Assembly: GCA_003235465.1 (NCBI GenBank)
Contig: QJWD01000207.1
Location: 1 to 25,944, forward strand
Direction of reading: 5' to 3'
DNA: 25,944 nucleotides
From: Nitrospirota bacterium
GTDB taxonomy: Bacteria; Nitrospinota; Nitrospinia; Nitrospinales; VA-1
The number at the start of each line of letters is the position of its first letter. The stretch's first letter is position 1. The notes beneath the pieces are model-generated. The model was not told the origin of the DNA. It did no database searches and saw only the letters and a list, made by a program, of their open reading frames with translations. Shown in pieces: positions 14,326-21,318 of this stretch. Position numbers and translations under genes: made by a program.

Positions 14326-14667
14326 TCAGCGGCTCGAATAATACCAGCAGAACAGAAAACCGACGAGAACGAGAAAGGCGGACAGTGGCATCATCTGCAG
14401 AAAACTGTGCAGGCCCAGCATCGATTGCGGGTCGACGGCCCATTGCTGAACCGAGGAGCCCTCGCTGTACATGTCCTTGATGGCGCCCAGCACCGGCTTG
14501 GGCTCCCATTTCGCGTTCTGAAGATCGAGGTAGCCGTAGATCTGGCTGCACAGGATGATAAAGCCCGCGGCGATCATGCCGCCGCCGACGATGAGGAACG
14601 GCATGTCGATCTGCATGAAATAGCAGATCGCAAGCCCAATAAGTATGATGACGACCAGTGCACCCAT
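14326..14667 (-). CDS. small three-helix membrane protein of unknown function
   Basis: I do not recognise this 113-aa protein. It has hydrophobic segments at about residues 2-19 (ALVVIILIGLAICYFM), 23-46 (FLIVGGGMIAAGFIIL) and 90-110 (LSAFLVLVGFLFCWYY). The polar stretch of about 45 residues between helices 2 and 3 contains no metal motif. There is no cleavable signal. CGGGAG lies about ten bases before the ATG. It is convergent with apbE, separated by 115 bases holding the second repeat copy. It lies downstream of hspQ on the same strand, with an AT-rich, promoter-like gap of 119 bases between. Codon use resembles its neighbours. Confidence 0.7.
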   Translation of the reverse strand: MGALVVIILIGLAICYFMQIDMPFLIVGGGMIAAGFIILCSQIYGYLDLQNAKWEPKPVLGAIKDMYSEGSSVQQWAVDPQSMLGLHSFLQMMPLSAFLVLVGFLFCWYYSSR

Positions 14668-14719
14668 AACGGCTTAACTCCCGATTGAATTTATGGGAAA
14701 TTCATTGTAATTCACTACT

Positions 14720-14753
14720 ATTATAAGGTATTTAAAAAAAATTTACTTGTCAA
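14720..14753 (-). promoter_or_regulatory. AT-rich promoter-like region upstream of the membrane protein gene
   Basis: On the minus strand a perfect TATAAT (14720-14725) is preceded by a perfect TTGACA (14748-14753), but the spacing is 22 bases, too long for ordinary sigma70 pairing. A run of eight Ts lies between. The -10 box may work with a poorer -35. Confidence 0.3.
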
Positions 14754-14761
14754 CACCTTCG

Positions 14762-14775
14762 CCAGGGGCACCTGG
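14762..14775 (-). terminator. weak hairpin after hspQ
   Basis: CCAGG and CCTGG pair around a four-base loop just past the hspQ stop. The run of eight Ts on the minus strand (14734-14741) begins about 20 bases later, farther than in a normal intrinsic terminator. Confidence 0.2.
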
Positions 14776-14786
14776 GTGGGGACGGG

Positions 14787-15035
14787 TCAGTTGAGCGCGG
14801 TGCAATCGTGCTCCAGGTTGCATTCCGCCACATAGGTGCGGCGCATGCCCTTTTCATCCGCCACCAGGACGTGGTACCAGGGCTTGTCCCTGGGCGGCCG
14901 GGTTCTCGCCATTTGCTCGTACCATTCATCGCTCAGCTGGAACTCGAGGTCGATGTCGACGATGATGCCGCGGTAATCGAAGAGCAGGTGGTGGATCGGC
15001 TGGCCGATGGAGAATTTGGTGCGCGAGGTGCTCAT
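14787..15035 (-). CDS. hspQ: heat shock protein HspQ (YccV-like)
   Basis: HspQ is a small protein of the hemimethylated-DNA-binding YccV family; in enterobacteria it promotes degradation of selected proteins, acting with Lon, and is heat-induced. The 82-aa product shows the family pattern KFSIGQPIHHLLFDYRG, EWYEQMARTRPP, PWYHVLV and TYVAECNLEHD. The frame is open to 15104, but I chose the Met at 15035 because family homology begins there and because a promoter-like pair overlaps the longer version. AGGA lies about 12 bases before the ATG. It is downstream of copA with a 95-base gap and probably has its own promoter. Confidence 0.85.
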   Translation of the reverse strand: MSTSRTKFSIGQPIHHLLFDYRGIIVDIDLEFQLSDEWYEQMARTRPPRDKPWYHVLVADEKGMRRTYVAECNLEHDCTALN

Positions 15036-15075
15036 GGGGACATTATTCCTGCATGGACGGTTATTCCTCCGCCAG

Positions 15076-15104
15076 TATATACCGGAATTCAAATATCGGA
15101 ACAA
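15076..15104 (-). promoter_or_regulatory. possible hspQ promoter
   Basis: Minus-strand TTGTTC (15099-15104) and TATATA (15076-15081) are 17 bases apart; TATACT overlaps the latter by a shift of two. The predicted start is about 34 bases before the hspQ ATG at 15035. It does not resemble a classical sigma32 heat-shock promoter. Confidence 0.3.
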
Positions 15105-15130
15105 CTATTTGAGGTTTTTAACCAGGGGGG

Positions 15131-17605
15131 TCAGGCCTCGCCGCGCGAGGGTTTGAAACGCTTCAGCAAAAGCGAATTGCTCACCACCGACACGGAGCTG
15201 AACGACATGGCCACGGCGGCGAAAATCGGCTGAAGCAGGAGGCCGAACTCCGGGTACAGCACGCCGGCGGCGATGGGGATGCCCAGGCAATTGTAGAAAA
15301 ACGCCCAGAATAGGTTCTGCCGGATCTTTTCCAGCGTCCTCCGGCTGAGTTCGATGGCGTCGGCGACGGCGTTCAGGTCGTGGCTCATGAGGGTGATGTC
15401 CGAGGCCTCCATGGCGACATCGGTGCCCGAGCTAAGCGCAATGCCGATATCGGCGCGGGCCAGTGCCGGCGCATCGTTGATGCCGTCGCCGACCATGGCG
15501 ACGAAGCGGCCGCCCTCCTTGAAACGGGCGATTTCGTCCGCCTTGCCCTCCGGCAGCACCTCGGCGCGCACGGTCTGGATATCGAGCTGGCTCGCGATGG
15601 CGCGCGCGGTTTCGGGGTTGTCTCCTGTCACCAGGGCCACCTCGAGCCCCAGCTTGACGAGCCTCTGGACAGCTTTCTTGGCCTCCGGCCTCAGGGTGTC
15701 GGCGGCGGCGACAACCCCCGCCGCCTCGCCGTTCAGGGTGACGAGCATCGGGGTTTTTCCCATGTCCGCCAACTGGCCGACCGGTTCCTCGAAGCGGGAA
15801 TCGTCCCGCCCCGCCTCCCGCATCATCTTGAGGTTGCCGATCGCCACCTGATAGCCCCCCACCTGGCCGCTGACGCCGAACCCCGGCAGCGCGGTGAACG
15901 CCTCCACCGCCAGAAGCTTGAGCTTCTGCCGCCCGGCTTCGGCCACCACGGCGCGCGCAAGGGGGTGTTCCGAGGCCTTCTCCAGCGAGGCCGCCAGGGC
16001 GAGAAGACGATCCGGCGGCACCGGGCAGCCCTCGAGGGTGATGACGTCGGTCACCTCGGGCCGGCCGCGGGTCAGGGTGCCGGTCTTATCGAAGACGACG
16101 GTGTCGAGCTTGTGCACCTTTTCCAGGGTTTCGCCGCCCTTGATGAGGATGCCGAGTTCGGCCCCCCGGCCCGTGCCCACCATGATGGCGGTGGGCGTCG
16201 CGAGACCCAGGGCGCAGGGGCAGGCGATGATGAGCACGGAAATGAAGATCATCAGCGCGAACACGAACGGCGGCGCGGGAAGCGGCACCAGTTGGCCGCC
16301 CAGGGCGAACCAGAAGACGAAGGCCAAAACAGCGATGCCGATGACGGTGGGCACGAACACCGCCGCCACCCTGTCCGCCAGGCGTTGCACCGGGGCCTTG
16401 CTGCCCTGCGCTTCCTCCACCAGCCGGATGATCTGCGCCAGAACCGAATCGCGGCCGACGCGCTCGGCGGTCATCTTGAAGAATCCCGTGGTGTTGATGC
16501 TGGCGCCGATGACCGCATCGCCCGGCGCCCTATCGACGGGAACGCTCTCGCCGGTGATCATCGACTCATCGATGGCGGCGGCGCCTTCGACGATGCGGCC
16601 GTCGACGGGCACCCGCTCGCCGGGGCGGACGATCAGCCTGTCACCCGGCACCACATCGGCGATGGCCACCTCCACTTCCTGCCCGTCCTTCTCCAGGCGC
16701 GCGGTCTTCGGCTTAAGGCCGATGAGCTTGCGAATTGCGCCCGAGGCTCGGCTCTTGGCGCGCGCTTCCATCCAGCGGCCGAGCAGCACCAAGGTGATGA
16801 TGACGGCGGAGGTGTCGAAATACACCACCACCTGGTCGCCAAGAAAATGCAGGGTGTCGGGAAACAGGGTGGCGAAGGCGCTGTAAAAATAGGCGGCCGA
16901 GGTGCCCACCGCGATCAGGGTGTTCATGTCGACGGAGCCGTGCCTCGCGCCCTTGAAGGCGCCGCGGTAAAAAACCGCCCCGCTCAAAAACTGCACCGGC
17001 GTGGCCAGGGCGAACTGCCAGCCGTGGCCGAGGCCAAAGGCCATGCCGCCGGCCATGATCGCCGCCGTGAACAGCGCGGCGCTCGCGAAGCGGAGCAGCA
17101 TGGCGCGGGATTCCGCCGCCTGCCGGTCCTCGCCTTCCGCCGCTTGCTCAGCATCCTGGGGCGCGAGCGTGTAGCCAAGGGAGGCGAGCGCCTCCTGAAA
17201 ATCCCCCACCCCGGTGAGGGCGGGAACGTAGGCCACGCGGGCGCGCTCGGTGGCGAGGTTCACCTCCACCTCGAGGACCCCCTCCAGCCTTAAAAGCGCC
17301 TTCTCGACCCGCGACACGCAGGAGGCGCAGGTCATGCCGCCCACGGCGTACTCCTCCTGCCTGCTCGGCACGCGAAAACCCAGGCTTTCGATGGCTTTGG
17401 CGATGCCGGCGAGGGAAACCCGCTCTCGGTCGAACTCCACCGAGGCGCGCTCGGCGGCGAAGTTCACGCTGGCGCGCTCCACCCCGGCGAGCCCGGAGAG
17501 CTTCTTCTCGATGCGGGCGGAGCAGCTCGCGCAGCTCATGCCCTCCACCGGAACCTGAACCTGATGTGATTTTTCCGCCGCCAGAGTCATATCGCAATCG
17601 TCCAT
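15131..17605 (-). CDS. copA: Cu(I)-exporting P1B-type ATPase CopA
   Basis: Pumps Cu(I) (or Ag(I)) out of the cytoplasm at the expense of ATP. The 824-aa protein has two N-terminal heavy-metal-associated domains with GMSCASC (Cys25, Cys28) and GMTCASC (Cys93, Cys96), and eight predicted membrane helices. It has the actuator TGES loop, the ion-binding CPC (462-464), the phosphorylation site DKTGT (Asp506), SEHPLA and GDGINDAPAL. Helix-7 FFYNCLG and helix-8 MSFSSVSVVSNS fit the Cu(I) subgroup P1B-1. The annotated Met at 17605 lacks a good ribosome site; Met6 is an alternative. It diverges from the exported cyclase-family gene. No copper regulator, chaperone or multicopper oxidase is adjacent. 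Confidence 0.97.
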   Translation of the reverse strand: MDDCDMTLAAEKSHQVQVPVEGMSCASCSARIEKKLSGLAGVERASVNFAAERASVEFDRERVSLAGIAKAIESLGFRVPSRQEEYAVGGMTCASCVSRVEKALLRLEGVLEVEVNLATERARVAYVPALTGVGDFQEALASLGYTLAPQDAEQAAEGEDRQAAESRAMLLRFASAALFTAAIMAGGMAFGLGHGWQFALATPVQFLSGAVFYRGAFKGARHGSVDMNTLIAVGTSAAYFYSAFATLFPDTLHFLGDQVVVYFDTSAVIITLVLLGRWMEARAKSRASGAIRKLIGLKPKTARLEKDGQEVEVAIADVVPGDRLIVRPGERVPVDGRIVEGAAAIDESMITGESVPVDRAPGDAVIGASINTTGFFKMTAERVGRDSVLAQIIRLVEEAQGSKAPVQRLADRVAAVFVPTVIGIAVLAFVFWFALGGQLVPLPAPPFVFALMIFISVLIIACPCALGLATPTAIMVGTGRGAELGILIKGGETLEKVHKLDTVVFDKTGTLTRGRPEVTDVITLEGCPVPPDRLLALAASLEKASEHPLARAVVAEAGRQKLKLLAVEAFTALPGFGVSGQVGGYQVAIGNLKMMREAGRDDSRFEEPVGQLADMGKTPMLVTLNGEAAGVVAAADTLRPEAKKAVQRLVKLGLEVALVTGDNPETARAIASQLDIQTVRAEVLPEGKADEIARFKEGGRFVAMVGDGINDAPALARADIGIALSSGTDVAMEASDITLMSHDLNAVADAIELSRRTLEKIRQNLFWAFFYNCLGIPIAAGVLYPEFGLLLQPIFAAVAMSFSSVSVVSNSLLLKRFKPSRGEA

Positions 17606-17651
17606 TGAAGGCTATCTATAGTATGATACACCTCATTCACCCAGAGGAGCA

Positions 17652-17675
17652 GCGGCAAGGGTTCTTTTTTGCCGC
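17652..17675. promoter_or_regulatory. inverted repeat between copA and the cyclase-family gene
   Basis: GCGGCAA (17652-17658) and TTGCCGC (17669-17675) are exact reverse complements with ten bases between, in the 103-base divergent gap. It could be an operator for either gene. I do not recognise a CueR, CsoR or CopY box, and no confident promoter pair is visible in the gap. Confidence 0.3.
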
Positions 17676-17708
17676 CATCGCCTTTTCATTTTTGAGGGAG
17701 GAGACACC

Positions 17709-18509
17709 ATGAGAGCCCGATTTTCAGTGGAGCGCCTGGCCCACGCATTCTACACCGCCCTGCTGCTTACGGGCGTGTTCGCCTCACACGCCGCAGCCGA
17801 GACCCGGGTCATCGACCTGACCCACGCTTTTGACGAAACCACCATCTACTGGCCGACGAGCCAGTCGTTTCACCTCGACGTGGTGCACAAGGGACCGACC
17901 GGCAAGGGATACTGGTACGAATCCAACAACATGAGCGCGTCGGAGCACGGCGGCACTCACCTAGACGCACCGGCGCACTTTTTCCAAGGCAGCTGGCATG
18001 TCGACGACATCCCGCTCAGCCGCCTGATCGCTCCGGGCATCGTCGTCGATGTGGCGGGGAAAGCGGCCAACAAGGCGGACTACCTCATCAGCAAGCAGGA
18101 TTTTCTCGACTGGGAGGAACGCCACGGCGCCATCGCCCCTGGCAGCATCGTTCTCGTCCGCACCGGCTGGGAAGACCGCTGGCCGGACAAGAAGCGCTAC
18201 CTGGGCACCGACCAGCCCGGCGATGTCGAACACCTCCTTTTTCCGGGGTTCAGCGAGGAAGCGGCGATGTTCCTGGCGCGCGAGCGCCGCGTCGCCGCCA
18301 TCGGCCTCGACACGCCCAGCCTGGATCACGGGCCGTCGAAGGACTTTCTCGCGCACCGCGTGTTCGGCGAAGCCAACGTGCCCGGCTTCGAGAACGTGTG
18401 CCAGCTCAAAAACCTGCCGCCCAAGGGCTTTCGCGTCATAGCGCTGCCCATGAAGATCGGCCAGGGCAGCGGCGCGCCGCTGCGCATCGTGGCGGAGGTC
18501 GACTCCTGA
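17709..18509 (+). CDS. exported cyclase-family (kynurenine formamidase-like) metal hydrolase
   Basis: Belongs by motif to the cyclase family (PF04199), metal-dependent hydrolases related to bacterial kynurenine formamidase and polyketide cyclases. The 266-aa precursor has a signal peptide (about 1-30, cleavage near SHAAA/ET), so it acts in the periplasm or outside. The signature HGGTHLDAPAHF gives likely metal ligands His80, His84, Asp86 and His90. RVAAIGLDTPSLDHGPS and VFGEANVPGFENVCQL are also family-like. GGAGGAG lies about five bases before the ATG. Export is unusual for a tryptophan-pathway formamidase, and no kynureninase or tryptophan dioxygenase is nearby, so the substrate is unknown. 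Confidence 0.88.
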   Translation: MRARFSVERLAHAFYTALLLTGVFASHAAAETRVIDLTHAFDETTIYWPTSQSFHLDVVHKGPTGKGYWYESNNMSASEHGGTHLDAPAHFFQGSWHVDDIPLSRLIAPGIVVDVAGKAANKADYLISKQDFLDWEERHGAIAPGSIVLVRTGWEDRWPDKKRYLGTDQPGDVEHLLFPGFSEEAAMFLARERRVAAIGLDTPSLDHGPSKDFLAHRVFGEANVPGFENVCQLKNLPPKGFRVIALPMKIGQGSGAPLRIVAEVDS

Positions 18510-18527
18510 GCGCCAGCCCGCCCAGGT

Positions 18528-18929
18528 TCAGTTTTTCGTCAGCAGGTTTTTCAGGATGAAGCCGCCATAGAGGAGAAGGAGAATGGCGATGAGGACCTTG
18601 GAAAACGAGGCGGTGTCGAGCGCGATGCTGAACAGGTAGAGCCCGCCGCCCGCGAGTGCCGCGCCCAGCACGAAATAGCCCACCCCTTTAAGAAAAGGCA
18701 GCCGGTCGCCTTTCGAGCGGCCCGATTGCTTCTGCTTGAGCTGCCAGCGCCATTTCAGGACGTAATAGGTGTGCTGAACCCAGGACGCCAGGCTCGTGTC
18801 CTCCACCAGGCCGGCGTTGCAGAACATGCAGTGATTATCGCTATTGCGATTGGGGAAACCGCAGTTCAGGCATAGCCGGGTGTCGAGATTCGAATCGACG
18901 GCGTCCTCGTTTTCGGGCTGGTCCTTCAT
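18528..18929 (-). CDS. zinc-ribbon plus two-helix membrane protein, unknown function
   Basis: A 133-aa protein with an N-terminal zinc-ribbon-like knuckle pair, CLNC (Cys20, Cys23) and CMFC (Cys34, Cys37). A basic linker follows (around WRWQLKQKQSGRSKG), then two hydrophobic helices at about 80-102 and 108-128. The layout suggests a membrane-anchored cytoplasmic metal-binding module. I do not recognise a named family. The start at 18929 has only a weak ribosome site. It is convergent with the cyclase-family gene (18 bases apart) and divergent from the SUMF1 gene. Confidence 0.7.
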   Translation of the reverse strand: MKDQPENEDAVDSNLDTRLCLNCGFPNRNSDNHCMFCNAGLVEDTSLASWVQHTYYVLKWRWQLKQKQSGRSKGDRLPFLKGVGYFVLGAALAGGGLYLFSIALDTASFSKVLIAILLLLYGGFILKNLLTKN

Positions 18930-18991
18930 GGAGCGGGGTTCCGTTTGCGGGCCTCGGGCTTGCCCGCGCCAGCTTTGAGGTGAAAAACAAA

Positions 18992-19020
18992 TTGATTTTA
19001 TGTAATATAAAAAGTTTAAA
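18992..19020 (+). promoter_or_regulatory. possible promoter of the SUMF1-domain gene
   Basis: TTGATT (18992-18997) and TTTAAA (19015-19020) are 17 bases apart, each four of six, in a sharply AT-rich patch. The start would fall near 19027, leaving a leader of about 69 nt that contains a 7-bp hairpin (TGGCGGC and GCCGCCA, 19049-19069). This supports translation from 19096 rather than from the GTG at 19027. Confidence 0.35.
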
Positions 19021-19095
19021 CCCTTTGTGAAAAAGAGTCAATCTTCAATGGCGGCAGGGCAAGCCGCCACAACCTGTAATTCCCCGGGAGGCGGC

Positions 19096-19896
19096 ATGCG
19101 CGGTTCAGTCACATTATTGTTGGCCATTGGTTTCAGCTTGGCGTTGATTTCGTCTCCGGCTCGCGGCGAGGGCGTGGATGAAAACATGGTCCTGATTCCA
19201 GCCGGGGCGTTCATCATGGGCAGCAAGCAATCCCTCATCGAGCTCGATCCCGCCGACCTAATGAACACCGACCGCCACGCCCTCGGGCCGGAGGACCCGG
19301 CGCACGAAACAGTTCTCGACGCGTATTACATCGACCGCTACGAGGTGACCAACGGCGATTATGCAAAATACGTCCTGGCCACCGGCGCGGCGAAGCCCGC
19401 CTTCGACGACAATCCCGACTTCAACCAGCCCGGCCAGCCGGTGGTGGGCATCAACTGGAAGGAAGCCCGCGCCTATTGCCAGTGGCTTGGCAAGCGCCTG
19501 CCGAGCGAGGCGGAGTGGGAAAAAGCGGCGCGCGGCAAGCGGCCGGTGAAATACCCCTGGGGCGACGACGAACCTACGAGCGACAAGCTCAACCACAACG
19601 AAACGCTGGGCCGGACGGCGGCGGTGGGCTCCTACGAGGCGGGAAAATCGGACTACGGCGTTTACGATCTTTCGGGCAATGTGTCCGAATGGACTAATGA
19701 CTGGCACCTGGCGGAATACTACCTGTTCTCGCCCAAGGAAAACCCCCCCGGCCCGGACAAGGGGAAGTACAAGGTCATCCGCGGCGGCAACTGGCGGAAC
19801 AACGACGACGACGTGAGGCTCACCTACCGAAACGCCACCGTGCCCAGCCTGCGCAGCCAGGGCATCGGCTTCCGCTGCGTCAAAACCGCGCCCTAG
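19096..19896 (+). CDS. exported SUMF1/FGE-sulfatase-domain protein
   Basis: A 266-aa precursor with a signal peptide (about 1-25) and a complete formylglycine-generating-enzyme-like fold. Landmarks are MVLIPAGAFIMGS near residue 31, YYIDRYEVTNGDYAKYV, PVVGINWKEARAYCQWLGKR, LPSEAEWEKAARG, YPWGDD, LSGNVSEWTNDW, VIRGGNW and the end GIGFRCV. The active-site Cys pair of true formylglycine-generating enzymes, expected after RGG(S/N), is absent. It is therefore probably a C-type-lectin-like binding or scaffold protein, not a sulfatase activator. I chose ATG 19096 over an upstream GTG because GGGAGG precedes it and the signal peptide begins there. Its stop overlaps that of convergent coaBC. Confidence 0.87.
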   Translation: MRGSVTLLLAIGFSLALISSPARGEGVDENMVLIPAGAFIMGSKQSLIELDPADLMNTDRHALGPEDPAHETVLDAYYIDRYEVTNGDYAKYVLATGAAKPAFDDNPDFNQPGQPVVGINWKEARAYCQWLGKRLPSEAEWEKAARGKRPVKYPWGDDEPTSDKLNHNETLGRTAAVGSYEAGKSDYGVYDLSGNVSEWTNDWHLAEYYLFSPKENPPGPDKGKYKVIRGGNWRNNDDDVRLTYRNATVPSLRSQGIGFRCVKTAP

Positions 19897-21107
19897 CCCT
19901 TGGCGGGGCGCGCCGCAAGTATGCGGTCGAGCAGGCGTTCCGCTATCTCCAATTTCGTCATGCGCGGCCAGGGGTCCGCCCGGCCCGCCCTGTCGATCAC
20001 CACCACCTGGTTCGCATCCGACTGAAAGCCTATGCCCGGCGCGCTGATGTCGTTGGCGATGATGAGATCCATGTTCTTGTGCTGAAGTTTTTCGCGCGCG
20101 CTGTCGACGAGGTTTTCGGTCTCGGCGGCGAAACCCACGACGAACTGGCGGGTCTTCTTTTCAGCCACCGTGCGTAGAATGTCCGGCGTGGGCCTCAAGG
20201 TGAGCACCAGCGGCCGATCCCCGGCTTTTTTGATTTTCTCCTTCGCCACCTGTTCGACGGCGAAGTCCCCCACCGCCGCGGTCATCACCAACACGTCCGC
20301 CGCCGCGAAATGCGCTTCCACCAGGGCCAGCATTTCCGCCGCCGCGACACAGGGGAGCACGCGCACCCCCGAAGGCGGTTCGAGCGCCGTCGGCCCGCTG
20401 ACCAGGGTGACGTCGGCGCCGCGCCGGGCGGCCGCCCGGGCAATGGCGTAGCCCATTTTTCCCGATGACGGGTTGCTCAGGTAACGCACGGGATCGATGG
20501 CTTCCCGGGTCGGCCCCGCGGTCACCAGGAGTTTAAGTCCCGCGAGATCGGCCACGGGGCTCATCGCCCTACGCACTGCCTTCAGGATATCGGCGGGTTC
20601 CGCCAGCCTTCCCGGGCCCACGCTGCCGCAGGCGAGCTCGCCCTCCCCCGGGTCGACAAAGCGCGCGCCGCGCGCCTTCAGGCGGTCGATGTTCTCCCGC
20701 ACCGCCGGATTCCTGTACATGCCGTCGTTCATCGCCGGGGCGATGATGGCCGGGCCCTCGAAGGCGAGGAAAAAGTTCGCCAGCGCGTCGCCGGAAAGGC
20801 CGCAGCCGAGCTTGCCCAGGGTGCCCGCCGTCGCCGGGGCGATGACCACGCAATCGGCGCTTTCCGCCTGGCGGACATGCTCCATCGACGCGGTCAACTC
20901 ATTGTCGAACACCTCGACCGAAACCGGGTTCCCCGAAAGCGCCTCGAAGGTGAGCGGCTGAACGAAGCGGCCCGCGTTCTCGCTCATCACCACGCGGACC
21001 TCCGCCCCGTCTTTCACCAGCAGGCGCAAGAGCTCCACAGCCTTGTACGCGGCGATGCTGCCGGATACGCCGAGGACGACCCGCTTGCCTGCAAGTGCTC
21101 CTGCCAT
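19893..21107 (-). CDS. coaBC: bifunctional phosphopantothenoylcysteine decarboxylase / phosphopantothenate-cysteine ligase
   Basis: Catalyses two consecutive steps of coenzyme A synthesis: ligation of cysteine to 4'-phosphopantothenate (CoaB, C-terminal half), then flavin-dependent decarboxylation (CoaC, N-terminal half). The 404-aa length is standard. CoaC residues are the active-site His77 (SMEHVRQ), Asn127 in PAMN and Cys160 in ELACGSVG. CoaB motifs are TAGPTREAIDPVRYLSNPSS, SGKMG, KEKIKK and IANDIS. The usual PXMNXXMW has Tyr instead of Trp (PAMNDGMY), a mild change. AAGGA lies eight bases before the ATG. It diverges from galT. Confidence 0.97.
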   Translation of the reverse strand: MAGALAGKRVVLGVSGSIAAYKAVELLRLLVKDGAEVRVVMSENAGRFVQPLTFEALSGNPVSVEVFDNELTASMEHVRQAESADCVVIAPATAGTLGKLGCGLSGDALANFFLAFEGPAIIAPAMNDGMYRNPAVRENIDRLKARGARFVDPGEGELACGSVGPGRLAEPADILKAVRRAMSPVADLAGLKLLVTAGPTREAIDPVRYLSNPSSGKMGYAIARAAARRGADVTLVSGPTALEPPSGVRVLPCVAAAEMLALVEAHFAAADVLVMTAAVGDFAVEQVAKEKIKKAGDRPLVLTLRPTPDILRTVAEKKTRQFVVGFAAETENLVDSAREKLQHKNMDLIIANDISAPGIGFQSDANQVVVIDRAGRADPWPRMTKLEIAERLLDRILAARPAKG

Positions 21108-21173
21108 GTGCTCGTTCCTTATTCGGGCGAGGCCCGCGATCAGAAAAATGGATGAAAGTCTGGGTATTTACCG

Positions 21174-21202
21174 ATTATAGGGCCGAGTGCCTTAATGATC
21201 AA
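21174..21202 (-). promoter_or_regulatory. likely coaBC promoter
   Basis: On the minus strand TTGATC (21197-21202) and a perfect TATAAT (21174-21179) are 17 bases apart. The leader to the coaBC start would be about 60 nt. Confidence 0.55.
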
Positions 21203-21235
21203 TGGATTTAAGGCATTCCGGGAGACCCGGCGGGA

Positions 21236-21264
21236 TTGACTTTACAGGGGCCATTCTTTAGTAT
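21236..21264 (+). promoter_or_regulatory. likely galT-glgA promoter
   Basis: TTGACT (21236-21241) and TAGTAT (21259-21264) are separated by 17 bases. A start near 21271 would give galT a leader of about 48 nt. It is divergently placed 33 bases from the coaBC promoter. Confidence 0.5.
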
Positions 21265-21318
21265 TGCCCTGAATTTTCCCGGAGCGGACCGCCCGCCCCT
21301 GCCCGCGAGCACCATGCT

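Noticed and set aside
14720..14753. perfect TTGACA plus perfect TATAAT as a strong promoter
   Set aside because: Their spacing is 22 bases, too long for a standard sigma70 promoter, so I kept it only as a low-confidence promoter-like region.
15036..15104. longer hspQ start at 15104
   Set aside because: The extra 23 residues do not match the HspQ family and overlap a promoter-like pair.
15380..17293. 637-codon open frame on the plus strand
   Set aside because: Antisense shadow of copA, with low-complexity His/Gly/Arg-rich composition and no recognisable domain.
19027..19095. GTG start 23 codons upstream for the SUMF1-domain protein
   Set aside because: It would coincide with the predicted transcript start, and the signal peptide and ribosome site point to ATG 19096.
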